Assembly: GCF_014200605.1 (NCBI RefSeq)
Contig: NZ_JACHCE010000005.1
Span: 415,145 to 479,144 of the forward strand
Source of the DNA: Pedobacter cryoconitis
GTDB lineage: Bacteria; Bacteroidota; Bacteroidia; Sphingobacteriales; Sphingobacteriaceae
Length of the DNA stretch: 64,000 nt
Direction of reading: 5' to 3'
Translations under genes and position numbers: made by a program
Shown here: positions 1 through 8,266 of the stretch, piece by piece
How positions within the stretch are numbered: the first letter of the stretch is position 1
Layout of the letters: each line of letters opens with the position of its first letter
The notes under the pieces: generated by a model
Told to the model about the DNA's origin: nothing
Database searches by the model: none
Seen by the model: only the letters and a program-made list of their open reading frames with translations

Positions 1-1128
1 GCCAAATCATTCAATGAAATGGTAGAGCAGTTAAATAAATGGGAGAACAGTAACCTTGCGAAAATTCAATCAGAAAAACTTCGTATCGAAGCTATTATTG
101 AGCAGATGCAGGATGCAATTATAGGGCTCAATGAAAAGCAGGAAATCCTTTTTATGAATAAAGTAGCTGCTCAGCTCATGAATTTAGATGAAAAGAAAGT
201 CAATGGTCTGAATGTTAAAGAGCTCATGAAGAAGAATGATCTGCTGGCCCGTATTATGACTAATGAAAGAAATGATCAGCCGATCAAAATTTACGCAGAT
301 CAGAAAGAATCCTATTTCCAGTTACAGAAAAGAGAAATCATTGTCCCTGTATTTGAAGATCAGGAGTCGCCGATTTTACAAACCGGTAAAACAGCAGGAA
401 CAGTTTATATCTTAAATAATATTACCCAGTTCAAAGAACTCGATGAGGCTAAAACTAACTTCATTGCTACAGTTTCACATGAGCTTAAAACCCCGATATC
501 TTCCATCAAAATGAGTTTAAAACTGATGGATGATGAAAGGATCGGATCGATGAATGAAGAGCAAAAACAATTAGTAGCCCATATAAAAGATGATTGCAGC
601 CGCTTGTTAAAGATTACCAGTGAACTGCTCGATCTGGCACAGGTAGAAACAGGAAATCTCCAGCTTAACTTTGTCAAAGCGGCCCCATTGGAAATTGTAA
701 ATTATGCATTGAATGCTGTCAGGTTTCAGGCAGAACAGAAAAATATCCAGCTTGAACTGATCAGTAAAGAAAAGTTGCCGGTAGTTAATGCCGATGTAGA
801 AAAAACAGCCTGGGTGCTCATTAACTTCCTGTCCAATGCTTTACGTTATAGCGCAGAGAAATCAAAAGTACAAATAGAGGTACAAGAGAAAAAAAGTGGA
901 ATAGAATTCTCTGTACGTGATTTTGGAAAAGGGATTGACGAACAGTATCAAAAACGTCTGTTTGACCGTTATTTCCAGGTACCTACAGATGGTAATAATA
1001 AATCGGGCTCTGGTCTGGGGCTGGCTATCTCTAAAGATTTTATAGAAGCCGAGAATGGTAAAATATGGGTAGAAAGTGAAATAGGGGAAGGAAGCCGCTT
1101 TTGCTTCTTCCTTCCCGCTGCTGAATAA
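1..1128 (+). CDS. Sensor histidine kinase, HAMP-PAS-HisKA-HATPase (5' partial)
   Basis: The frame is open to the first base, so the N-terminal sensor and membrane segments lie outside the window; 375 residues are visible. The first residues (AKSFNEMVEQL) resemble the end of a HAMP linker. A PAS-like segment covers about residues 25-145. The phospho-acceptor H-box (FIATVSHELKTP) has its His near visible residue 160. The ATPase domain shows an N-box (INFLSNALRYS), a G1 box (VRDFGKGID) and a G2 box (SGLGLAISKD). The family autophosphorylates on His and passes phosphate to a response regulator. No regulator is visible here; it may lie upstream. The gene converges on hutG with only 8 bp between the stops. 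The signal it senses cannot be told from this part. Confidence 0.9.
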   Translation, partial: AKSFNEMVEQLNKWENSNLAKIQSEKLRIEAIIEQMQDAIIGLNEKQEILFMNKVAAQLMNLDEKKVNGLNVKELMKKNDLLARIMTNERNDQPIKIYADQKESYFQLQKREIIVPVFEDQESPILQTGKTAGTVYILNNITQFKELDEAKTNFIATVSHELKTPISSIKMSLKLMDDERIGSMNEEQKQLVAHIKDDCSRLLKITSELLDLAQVETGNLQLNFVKAAPLEIVNYALNAVRFQAEQKNIQLELISKEKLPVVNADVEKTAWVLINFLSNALRYSAEKSKVQIEVQEKKSGIEFSVRDFGKGIDEQYQKRLFDRYFQVPTDGNNKSGSGLGLAISKDFIEAENGKIWVESEIGEGSRFCFFLPAAE

Positions 1129-1136
1129 TCTTTTGG

Positions 1137-2135
1137 TTAGGTGATCATGCTAAAGGCCAGCGCGGCAGCTAATTTGGCGGTGCGCTGGTCTTGATCAAAA
1201 ACAGGGTTACATTCTGCAATATCCATACTGATTACTTTGCCGCTTGCAATCACCGATTTCAGGCAGGCGAAGAAAAATGCATCAGGGATCAGTCCGCTAA
1301 AAGCTGCGGCGCTTACTCCGGGAGCAAATGAAGATGAAAATACGTCCATACAAATAGTCAGGTAGATATGTGTCGAGCCTGCGATAAACTCTTCGGTCTG
1401 AAGACGGATTTCCTCCTGTCTGGAAACCATAAACTGCTCTGCAGGAATATGTTTGACATCTAATCCTGCTGCGGTATCAAAAAGATATTTCGTATTGCTG
1501 TTCAACTGAATCCCAACAGGCATATACCTGAAAGGTTTACCTGCCGATTTACAATCATTAGCGATCTGGAAGAATCCTGTACCAGAATTTGTACCGTTCT
1601 CATTAGGTTCACGCAAATCAAAATGAGCGTCAAAATTAATGATACCAATATTTTTCTCATCGGCTGATGCATGATCCTGTACAAAATCATTTATCCCTGA
1701 ATAATGGCCATAGGCCACTTCATGTCCACCGCCTATCACGAAAGGCTGGTAACCATTGGCTAAAGCACAGGCAACAACCCGTGCCAGGGAACGCTGAGTA
1801 CCTTCCATATCCTGACCCGGACAAATAACATCTCCTAAATCAAGAAAAACGGCATTTTCAGCGAAATGAACTGGTAAATTGCAGCAAGCTTTGCGGAAAT
1901 GAGCCGGACCATCTTTAGCGCCAACCCTGCCACCATTACGTCTTACCCCTTCATCACAGGAAAAGCCAATCAGCGCAATTCCTTTCTGGCCAGCTGATAA
2001 TGCTGTTAAATTTTCTTTTTCCAGATCCACTAAAATAACCCGCTGATGCCAGCGTTGAACAGCAAGGTCTGTCCCGTCATTACGTCCGGTCCAGGTATCA
2101 ATTGATGTTTTGCGATAAAATGAAGAATCGATCAT
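1137..2135 (-). CDS. hutG: Formimidoylglutamase (HutG), arginase family
   Basis: Probable last step of histidine breakdown: N-formimino-glutamate to glutamate and formamide. The 332-residue protein has arginase/ureohydrolase metal motifs: GGGHEVAYGH near residue 140, NFDAHFDLRE near 170 and a late MDVFSSSFAPGVSA segment followed by MDIAECNP. In most family members the late motif reads D-x-D; here the first Asp position is Cys (TICMDVF), so one metal ligand may differ. It is last in the leftward hut operon, 6 bp after hutI, which supports HutG over agmatinase or arginase. It ends 8 bp from the convergent kinase gene, and no clear terminator hairpin was seen between them. Confidence 0.9.
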   Translation of the reverse strand: MIDSSFYRKTSIDTWTGRNDGTDLAVQRWHQRVILVDLEKENLTALSAGQKGIALIGFSCDEGVRRNGGRVGAKDGPAHFRKACCNLPVHFAENAVFLDLGDVICPGQDMEGTQRSLARVVACALANGYQPFVIGGGHEVAYGHYSGINDFVQDHASADEKNIGIINFDAHFDLREPNENGTNSGTGFFQIANDCKSAGKPFRYMPVGIQLNSNTKYLFDTAAGLDVKHIPAEQFMVSRQEEIRLQTEEFIAGSTHIYLTICMDVFSSSFAPGVSAAAFSGLIPDAFFFACLKSVIASGKVISMDIAECNPVFDQDQRTAKLAAALAFSMIT

Positions 2136-2141
2136 ATCTTT

Positions 2142-3371
2142 TTATATTCTTGTTCCGTTTTTCCAAACTATACCAGGTTTGATTTTTCCCTGATGATACA
2201 AAATCTCCCTGTAATCATGGCAGGGATAAGCCTGCATATCGGCCATCATGCCTTCAGCTAATCTGCCTCTGTCTTTAATATTTAAAGCTTTAGCGGCTCT
2301 GAAAGTCAGTCCTGCGAAAACTTCAGCAGTACTTAGTTTTTCGGCAGCACTCATCACGGCAGCCTGCATCAACAGATCTCCCATAGGGGCAGATCCCGGA
2401 TTCCAGTCACTGGCAATAGCCAGGCAAGCACCTGCATCCAGTAACTTTCTGGCAGGAGCATACTGCATACCTAAACCTAAAGATGCGCCAGGAAGAACAA
2501 CAGCGACAGTTTCTGAACCTTTTAACAAGGCAGCCTCATAGGCTGTACCCGCTTCCAGATGATCTGCCGAAACAGCGCCCACTTCGATAGCTACTTCCAG
2601 TCCGCTGGTTGTAAACTGATCGGCATGAACAGTAATTTCAAAGCCCATAGCTTTAGCAGCCAGTAAATAAGGAACAGCAGCAGTCCTGTCAAAAGCACTT
2701 TCTTCAATAAAAATGTCAACACGACCGGCCAGATTTTCTGCCTTAACCAACGGAAGTAAATCGGTCACTATATGATTCAGATACTCAGTTTGTGAACCGT
2801 TAAAATCCTTTGGTAAAAGATGTGCTGCTAAACAGGTCGGTACAAGATCGGCTTTGGTGGTTAAGGAAACTGTTTTTATCGCTCTCAGCATTTTCAGCTC
2901 ATTAGCTATATCCAGTCCGTAACCACTTTTGATTTCTATGGTCGTAATCCCATCTGCCAGATGCCGCTGCACCCTTTGTTCCAGTAAACTGACCAATATG
3001 GATTCCTCTGCTGCGCGGGTTTGCGTCACAGAATCCCATATTCCGCCACCACTTTTAGCAATCTCCAGGTAAGTTTTTCCCTGGATACGAAGACTATAGT
3101 CTTTTGCCCTGCTTCCTGCGAAGCAGATATGTGTATGGCAATCAATAAAACCGGGAAGTAATACCTGTTCCCCTTCAACCTCTTCAATTTCAAGCCCCGG
3201 ATTTGCGTTATACAAAGCATCAAAATCACCGGTTTCCCGGATAACCCCATCTTCAACGATTACCCCGCCGTTGCGGATAACCTGTAGCTGGCTATCATCT
3301 ATAGCACCATTCAGCGCTAAAGATGACAAAGTCACGATCTCGCTGAATGGTCCGATTAATTTTTTCATCAT
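2142..3371 (-). CDS. hutI: Imidazolonepropionase (HutI)
   Basis: Third step of histidine degradation: opens the ring of 4-imidazolone-5-propanoate to give N-formimino-glutamate. The protein has 409 residues, the usual size for this cytosolic amidohydrolase. Visible motifs are FIDCHTHICFAGSR near residue 75 (metal-binding HxH), EIKSGYGLD, TVHADQFTTSG with a metal His, and ASDWNPGSAP with the catalytic Asp, matching the family's D-x-NPGS signature. Its start codon shares one base with the hutU stop (TAATG), which suggests translational coupling. A second ATG follows immediately (MMKK), so the start could be one codon later. Confidence 0.95.
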   Translation of the reverse strand: MMKKLIGPFSEIVTLSSLALNGAIDDSQLQVIRNGGVIVEDGVIRETGDFDALYNANPGLEIEEVEGEQVLLPGFIDCHTHICFAGSRAKDYSLRIQGKTYLEIAKSGGGIWDSVTQTRAAEESILVSLLEQRVQRHLADGITTIEIKSGYGLDIANELKMLRAIKTVSLTTKADLVPTCLAAHLLPKDFNGSQTEYLNHIVTDLLPLVKAENLAGRVDIFIEESAFDRTAAVPYLLAAKAMGFEITVHADQFTTSGLEVAIEVGAVSADHLEAGTAYEAALLKGSETVAVVLPGASLGLGMQYAPARKLLDAGACLAIASDWNPGSAPMGDLLMQAAVMSAAEKLSTAEVFAGLTFRAAKALNIKDRGRLAEGMMADMQAYPCHDYREILYHQGKIKPGIVWKNGTRI

Positions 3372-5044
3372 TATCCTATTTTTAAACCGAATTTTTCAGC
3401 CCATATTTCTGCCTGCTCATATCCTGCATCAGCATGACGGAATATACCCATAGCAGGGTCATTGTACAATACACGGCTAATGCAGCTTGCAGCGCGCTCA
3501 GTTCCGTCTGCCAGTACCACCATACCCGCATGCTGCGAATAACCCATTCCTACGCCACCTCCATGATGGAAAGAAACCCAGGTAGCCCCACCCGAAGTGT
3601 TTGCCATCAGGTTCAGTAATGGCCAGTCAGAAACTGCATCAGAGCCATCTTTCATCGCTTCGGTTTCGCGGTTAGGAGAAGCTACAGAACCACAATCCAG
3701 GTGATCACGGCCAATAACAATCGGGCCTTTTACTTTACCGCTGGCTACCAGTTCATTGAAAATCAAACCAGCTTTTTCGCGTTCGCCCATTCCTAACCAG
3801 CAAATACGTGCAGGTAAGCCCTGGAAACTGATCTTATCCTGTGCTTTTTGCAGCCAGTTAATTAAATGCGTGTTTTCTGGAAATGCTTCCATCAAAGCAC
3901 GGTCGGTTACATAAATATCTTCAGGATCGCCTGATAAAGCTACCCACCTGAAAGGACCTTTACCTTCACAGAATAAGGGCCTGATATAAGCAGGTGTAAA
4001 ACCAGGGAAGTTGAAAGCATCCTGCTCTCCGCCTTGTTTTGCAAATTCTCTTAAGTTATTTCCATAATCAAAAGTAACCGCACCCAGTTTCTGCAATTCA
4101 AGCATGAAACCTACGTGACGCGCCATACTTTTCAGTGATAATGCTTTGTATTTTTCAGGGTCACTTTTTCTTAAGGCAAGCGCCTCAGGTAAAGACAGAC
4201 CATTGGGAACATAACCATTCAAAGGATCATGGGCAGAAGTCTGGTCGGTCAGGATATCAGGAATTACACCATCGGCAGTTAAACGTTCCAGTAAATCTCC
4301 TGCATCCATAACTATACCAATAGAAATAGCTTCTCCGGTAGTTTTAGCCTCGTTAACCCATTTGATTGCTTCTTCATAAGAATGCGTTATGCGGTCAATA
4401 TATTGCGTGTCTACTCTTTTTTGAATTCTTGTCTCATCTACATCGGCCCCTAAAAAGATGGCACCAGCCATAGTTGCAGCCAGTGGTTGTGCACCACCCA
4501 TACCGCCAATACCAGCACTTACAATCAGTTTACCAGTTAAGTTATGGTCAAAATGCTGACGGCCGCATTCTACAAAAGTTTCGTAGGTACCTTGTAAAAT
4601 ACCCTGCGTACCGATATAAATCCAGCTTCCCGCTGTCATCTGGCCATACATCATTAATCCTTTACTGCGCAATTCATTGAAATGTTCCCAGTTTGCCCAT
4701 GCAGGTACGAGGTTACTGTTAGCAATCAACACGCGTGGCGCCTGAGGATGACTTCTGATCATACCTACAGGTTTACCTGATTGTACTAACAAAGAGTGAT
4801 GTTCATCCAGTTCTAACAGGATTTCAATGATTTTACGTAAAGATTCCGGATTACGTGCAGCCTGGCCGATACCACCATAAACAACCAGTTCTTCTGGGTT
4901 TTCTGCTACTTCACCATCCAGATTGTTCAAAAGCATACGCAATACAGATTCTGTTTGCCAGCTTTTAGCATGCAATTGCATACCTCTTGGTGCTTTATAA
5001 AATGGATGTTTGGCGTAGGTATTAATAAATTCTGAAGTCGTCAT
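3371..5044 (-). CDS. hutU: Urocanate hydratase (HutU)
   Basis: Second step: urocanate to 4-imidazolone-5-propanoate, using tightly bound NAD+ as electrophile. The chosen ATG at 5044 (MTTSEFINTYAKHPF) gives 557 residues, the usual family length; a start 13 codons upstream is possible but adds an unlikely leader inside hutH. Family motifs include YGGIGQAARNPE near the N terminus, SAGIGGMGGAQPLAA for NAD binding, and DQTSAHDPLNGY. The start lies 23 bp inside the end of hutH and the stop overlaps the hutI start, so the three genes form one tightly packed transcript. Confidence 0.96.
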   Translation of the reverse strand: MTTSEFINTYAKHPFYKAPRGMQLHAKSWQTESVLRMLLNNLDGEVAENPEELVVYGGIGQAARNPESLRKIIEILLELDEHHSLLVQSGKPVGMIRSHPQAPRVLIANSNLVPAWANWEHFNELRSKGLMMYGQMTAGSWIYIGTQGILQGTYETFVECGRQHFDHNLTGKLIVSAGIGGMGGAQPLAATMAGAIFLGADVDETRIQKRVDTQYIDRITHSYEEAIKWVNEAKTTGEAISIGIVMDAGDLLERLTADGVIPDILTDQTSAHDPLNGYVPNGLSLPEALALRKSDPEKYKALSLKSMARHVGFMLELQKLGAVTFDYGNNLREFAKQGGEQDAFNFPGFTPAYIRPLFCEGKGPFRWVALSGDPEDIYVTDRALMEAFPENTHLINWLQKAQDKISFQGLPARICWLGMGEREKAGLIFNELVASGKVKGPIVIGRDHLDCGSVASPNRETEAMKDGSDAVSDWPLLNLMANTSGGATWVSFHHGGGVGMGYSQHAGMVVLADGTERAASCISRVLYNDPAMGIFRHADAGYEQAEIWAEKFGLKIG

Positions 5045-6584
5045 CGCTGAATAGGTTAATATGGTTAGAAATAGCAGTTTCATTAGCGGTTTGCAATAAT
5101 GAACCGTTTGTTATCAATTGATGTAACTGATTAATATCGTCTGCAAACAGGCGATCTTCTTTAATATAGGGTATGTGTTTTCTGATTAAATCGTGGCAGG
5201 CTTCAATAACCGGAGTTGATTTCAAAGGACGTCTGAATTCTATAGCCTGCGAAGCGTATAAAAGTTCAATAGCCTGGATAAATTCAAGGTTATCAATAAC
5301 CATATGTAATTTTCTGCCGCTGATAGAGCCCATGGAAACATGGTCTTCCTGTCCTAAAGAAGTAGGTACACTATCTGCACTTGCCGGAAAGCATAAAGTT
5401 TTGTTCTCTGTTACCAATGCAGCTGTGGTGTACTGCGGGATCATTAAACCAGAGTTTAATCCTGCATCAGCAATTAAAAGTTTGGGCAAATCATATTTAC
5501 CTTCATTCATCAGGTAACAGCGGCGATCAGCAATATTTCCTAATTCTGCGGCTGCAACAGTTGCATAATCAAGAACCATGGCTAAAGGCTGGCCGTGGAA
5601 ATTTCCGCCGCTGATCGTATCTTCGGCACTGAAAATAACCGGATTATCTGTAACCGAATTCAGTTCTATTTCAGTTAATTCTTTGAGATGTAACCAGGCA
5701 TTACGCGAAGCACCATGTACCTGCGGCATACAACGGATAGAATAAGGGTCCTGTACACGACTGCAATTGATATGTGAAGTACCTATTTCTGATCCTTCCA
5801 GGATAGCCGATAAACGGTGAGCAACCAGTTTAGTACCTTTATAAGGTCTTAAATTGTGTAAACGTTCATCGAATGGACGCGTAGAACCTGTCAATCCTTC
5901 CAATGACATTGCCCCGCTTAAATCTGCCAGATCCAATGCGTCATTTAAACGCTGAACCGCCTTAACAGCGAAAGCAAGAATAAATTGAGTACCGTTTATC
6001 AATGCTAATCCTTCTTTTGGCCCCAGAACAATAGGTTCCAGCTGATATTGCTCCAGCATTTTTGCAGCAGAAACTTTCTCTCCATTGATAAACACTTCAC
6101 CTAAACCAATTAAAGGAAGGAATAAGTGAGATAGGGGAGCAAGGTCACCAGAAGCACCTACAGAGCCTTTTTCGGGCACAAAAGGAATGATGTCATTGTC
6201 AATATGCCAGATAATACGATCCAGGGTTTGTGGTGCGATACCAGAAAAGCCTTTTGCCAGGGCCTGTACCTTGGTAATCATCATAATTTTGGCGATTTCC
6301 AAAGGGATAGGTTTACCTACGCCAACACTGTGGCTTTTAAGGATGTTACTTTGCAAAAGAGAAGTGTCTTTCTCAGAAATATGCGTGTCACATAAAGGGC
6401 CGAATCCTGTGTTTACACCGTAAACAGGTTTCTGGCTGCGAACAATTTTCTGCACTTCTTCCCAGGAGGATTGAATATTTGCTGCTGCTTCAGGACTAAT
6501 CTGACCTTTTGTTTTGCCTGCTGCAATGGCAAGACAGATTCCACTGGTCAGGTGGTCAGTTCCATAAAAAAAATCGTTATGCAT
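5022..6584 (-). CDS. hutH: Histidine ammonia-lyase (HutH)
   Basis: First step of histidine use: elimination of ammonia from L-histidine to give trans-urocanate. The sequence GSVGASGDLAPLSH contains the Ala-Ser-Gly triplet that cyclises to the MIO cofactor. YGVNTGFG and SLGQEDHVSMG are further family motifs. I chose ATG 6584 (MHNDFFYGTDHL), giving 520 residues. The longer frame from 6635 adds 17 residues that mostly overlap marR. Even the shorter form overlaps the marR end by 8 bp. The order of genes follows the order of the pathway (H-U-I-G). Confidence 0.95.
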   Translation of the reverse strand: MHNDFFYGTDHLTSGICLAIAAGKTKGQISPEAAANIQSSWEEVQKIVRSQKPVYGVNTGFGPLCDTHISEKDTSLLQSNILKSHSVGVGKPIPLEIAKIMMITKVQALAKGFSGIAPQTLDRIIWHIDNDIIPFVPEKGSVGASGDLAPLSHLFLPLIGLGEVFINGEKVSAAKMLEQYQLEPIVLGPKEGLALINGTQFILAFAVKAVQRLNDALDLADLSGAMSLEGLTGSTRPFDERLHNLRPYKGTKLVAHRLSAILEGSEIGTSHINCSRVQDPYSIRCMPQVHGASRNAWLHLKELTEIELNSVTDNPVIFSAEDTISGGNFHGQPLAMVLDYATVAAAELGNIADRRCYLMNEGKYDLPKLLIADAGLNSGLMIPQYTTAALVTENKTLCFPASADSVPTSLGQEDHVSMGSISGRKLHMVIDNLEFIQAIELLYASQAIEFRRPLKSTPVIEACHDLIRKHIPYIKEDRLFADDINQLHQLITNGSLLQTANETAISNHINLFSDDDFRIY

Positions 6585-7074
6585 TTGATTGGGATTTAAC
6601 GGGATGATGTATTTCGTTTTGAATATTCTTGACAATATCTACTGATTTGAAGGCAGTTTCGAGTTTAGTCAGTGTATCTAATATGGCGCTGCTGCCGGCT
6701 ACTTCTTCCATGGTTGCTGTAATGGCATCCCAAACCGGAAGGATACGCGCTAAAAGAGTTTTACCTTCTTCACTCAATGTGACTAATTGTTTGCGTGCAT
6801 CATCAGGACTGGTGGTGCTGATCACTAAACCTTTGTTTTTAAGATTGGTAACCAACTGGCTTGCTGCAGGATGAGAAACTTCGATCTGCTCGCATAATTC
6901 CTGAATGGTCAGGGTCTTGTTTTCAGAGAGTAAATAAAATACGGGAAACCAGGTGGTCTCAAATACAATGCCTTCTGCTTTGTATGATTTATTAATTTCT
7001 GAAAGAAAAAGTTCACTCAACCGTTTTAACCGGCTGCCTAAAACTAAGTACCCTAATGACTGATAGTAATTCAT
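6577..7074 (-). CDS. MarR-family regulator of the hut operon
   Basis: A 165-residue winged-helix protein. The segment ELCEQIEVSHPAASQLVTNL (about residues 60-79) is the helix-turn-helix, and SPDDARKQLVTLSEEGK is the wing of the MarR family. The N- and C-terminal parts are helical, as expected for dimerisation. It is the first gene of the leftward unit and overlaps hutH, so it probably controls the hut genes and itself; a perfect palindrome sits 17 bp upstream of its start. Proteobacterial hut operons usually use a GntR-type HutC repressor, so the MarR assignment as hut regulator is inferred from position. The ligand (urocanate or histidine) is not shown by the sequence. Confidence 0.88.
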   Translation of the reverse strand: MNYYQSLGYLVLGSRLKRLSELFLSEINKSYKAEGIVFETTWFPVFYLLSENKTLTIQELCEQIEVSHPAASQLVTNLKNKGLVISTTSPDDARKQLVTLSEEGKTLLARILPVWDAITATMEEVAGSSAILDTLTKLETAFKSVDIVKNIQNEIHHPVKSQSNA

Positions 7075-7090
7075 AGCTAAATATATAAGT

Positions 7091-7114
7091 AATTATATAA
7101 GTACTTATATAATT
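7091..7114. promoter_or_regulatory. Perfect 24-bp palindrome, probable MarR operator
   Basis: The core TTATATAAGTACTTATATAA is extended by AA and TT on its two sides to give a perfect 24-bp palindrome. A further half-site TATATAAGT lies at 7082-7090, towards marR. The site is 17-40 bp upstream of the marR start, where an autorepressor would block transcription. MarR proteins bind such AT-rich palindromes as dimers. Function is inferred from symmetry and position. Confidence 0.6.
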
Positions 7115-7222
7115 TGTGTAAAATAATATTTACCCGGATGTCTTTTACTCCTTTAGCTTTCCAGGTATTTTCAGTAATGTATATACTGCAGGCTAATTTC
7201 AGTATAAGACAGGTCGTATTGT

Positions 7223-7285
7223 GCTCGTAGTTGAAAGGGGGTTGGAAGGGTACAGGACCCTTCCAACCCCCTTTCAACTACGAGC
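7223..7285. repeat. Perfect 29-bp inverted repeat with 5-nt loop
   Basis: The left arm 7223-7251 and right arm 7257-7285 are exact reverse complements, separated by ACAGG. The arms are richer in G/C than the flanks, with a GAAAGGGGGTTGG block. The element sits between divergent genes (marR leftward, PAP2 rightward), an unusual place for a terminator, and no T-run follows either arm. It could be an isolated palindromic repeat element, a cruciform or RNA hairpin, or a remnant of a small mobile repeat. No second copy was noticed in this window. Confidence 0.85.
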
Positions 7286-7483
7286 TATTATAGACGTTAA
7301 CCTTTCTTTGTCTTTGGCTTATGGCTTTTATGATTATAGCTGAGCGTCTGAGTGCCGGTTTCATGATACATAAGGTTTATCCATGTATTATTTAAAAACG
7401 AAGGCAGGCACCAGCAGCTACAAATTTCCTCCAATATTCAATTGTTTCTTTGCTGAGTACTATCAATTTAAAGAAATTATTGA

Positions 7484-8266
7484 ATGAGATTTTTTAGCCT
7501 TATATTCATGTTATGTTTACCAGGGATGATTTTCGCTCAGCAAACAGATACATCTAAAAGAGATTCAAGCCAGAGCGTCCTGAAGGTGCCGGTGATGAAG
7601 AGACGCGGACTAAATCCACCTCAGGTAAAATCATTTATCGTTCCGGCAGTTTTAATTAGTTATGGGCTGCTTTCTTTAGGAAATAATGCCGTTCGAAGAC
7701 TGGATTTTAGTACCAAAGCTGAGTTACAGGAAGATCATCCGGCATTTGCTGTACATGCTGATAACTTTCTTCAGTTTGCTCCGGGAGTTGCTTTTTATGC
7801 GCTAAATCTGGCTGGTGTGAAAAGTAAACATGGAATTGTTGATGGAACAGCACTTTATGTGTTATCGGAGGCTATTATGGGTGTTTCTACTTTTTCTGTC
7901 AAACATATTGTTGGCCGCGAGCGTCCTAATGGCTCTGATAATTATTCATTTCCTTCAGGACATACAGCGAATGCATTTGCGGCTGCCGAATTTTTAAATC
8001 AGGAGTACAGAGATGTTTCTCCGTGGATTGGTTATGCGGGTTATACAGTAGCAACAGCAACAGGGGTTTTAAGAATGTATAACAATAAACATTGGCTCAG
8101 TGATGTGGTGGCTGGTGCCGGCTTTGGTATTGCTTCTACGAAACTGGCTTATTTGATTTATCCGCATCTTAAAAAATTAGTGATGGGTAAGCAAACCATG
8201 AAATATTCATTAGTACCTATGTATCAGCAAAAAGCGGCGGGGCTTGCATTCAGTGGAACATTTTAA
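7484..8266 (+). CDS. PAP2-family membrane or periplasmic phosphatase
   Basis: This 260-residue protein carries a signal peptide (MRFFSLIFMLCLPGMIFAQ) and then the three phosphatase signature blocks: K140-HIVGRERPN, P157-SGHT and the NNKHWLSDVVAG block with H203 near residues 200-211. The family removes phosphate from lipid phosphates such as phosphatidic acid, PGP or undecaprenyl pyrophosphate; the substrate cannot be set from sequence. The end overlaps the start of the downstream TolC-like gene, so the two are probably cotranscribed. Its link to the RND pump is not obvious beyond position. Confidence 0.88.
   Translation: MRFFSLIFMLCLPGMIFAQQTDTSKRDSSQSVLKVPVMKRRGLNPPQVKSFIVPAVLISYGLLSLGNNAVRRLDFSTKAELQEDHPAFAVHADNFLQFAPGVAFYALNLAGVKSKHGIVDGTALYVLSEAIMGVSTFSVKHIVGRERPNGSDNYSFPSGHTANAFAAAEFLNQEYRDVSPWIGYAGYTVATATGVLRMYNNKHWLSDVVAGAGFGIASTKLAYLIYPHLKKLVMGKQTMKYSLVPMYQQKAAGLAFSGTF

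Larger units (their letters stand above)
7075..7483. other. Intergenic region between divergent hut and PAP2/RND units
   Basis: A 409-bp gap holding the marR palindrome (7091-7114) and the 29-bp hairpin (7223-7285). It must also hold the promoter of the leftward hut operon and that of the rightward PAP2/RND unit, but I could not fix a convincing TTTG/TAnnTTTG pair for either. No coding sequence with family resemblance is visible; the short leftward frame at 7077-7277 runs through the hairpin and looks fortuitous. Confidence 0.6.

Noticed and set aside
7077..7277. 66-residue minus-strand frame in the hut/PAP2 gap
   Set aside because: It runs through the perfect 29-bp hairpin and the marR palindrome and shows no family resemblance, so it looks fortuitous.
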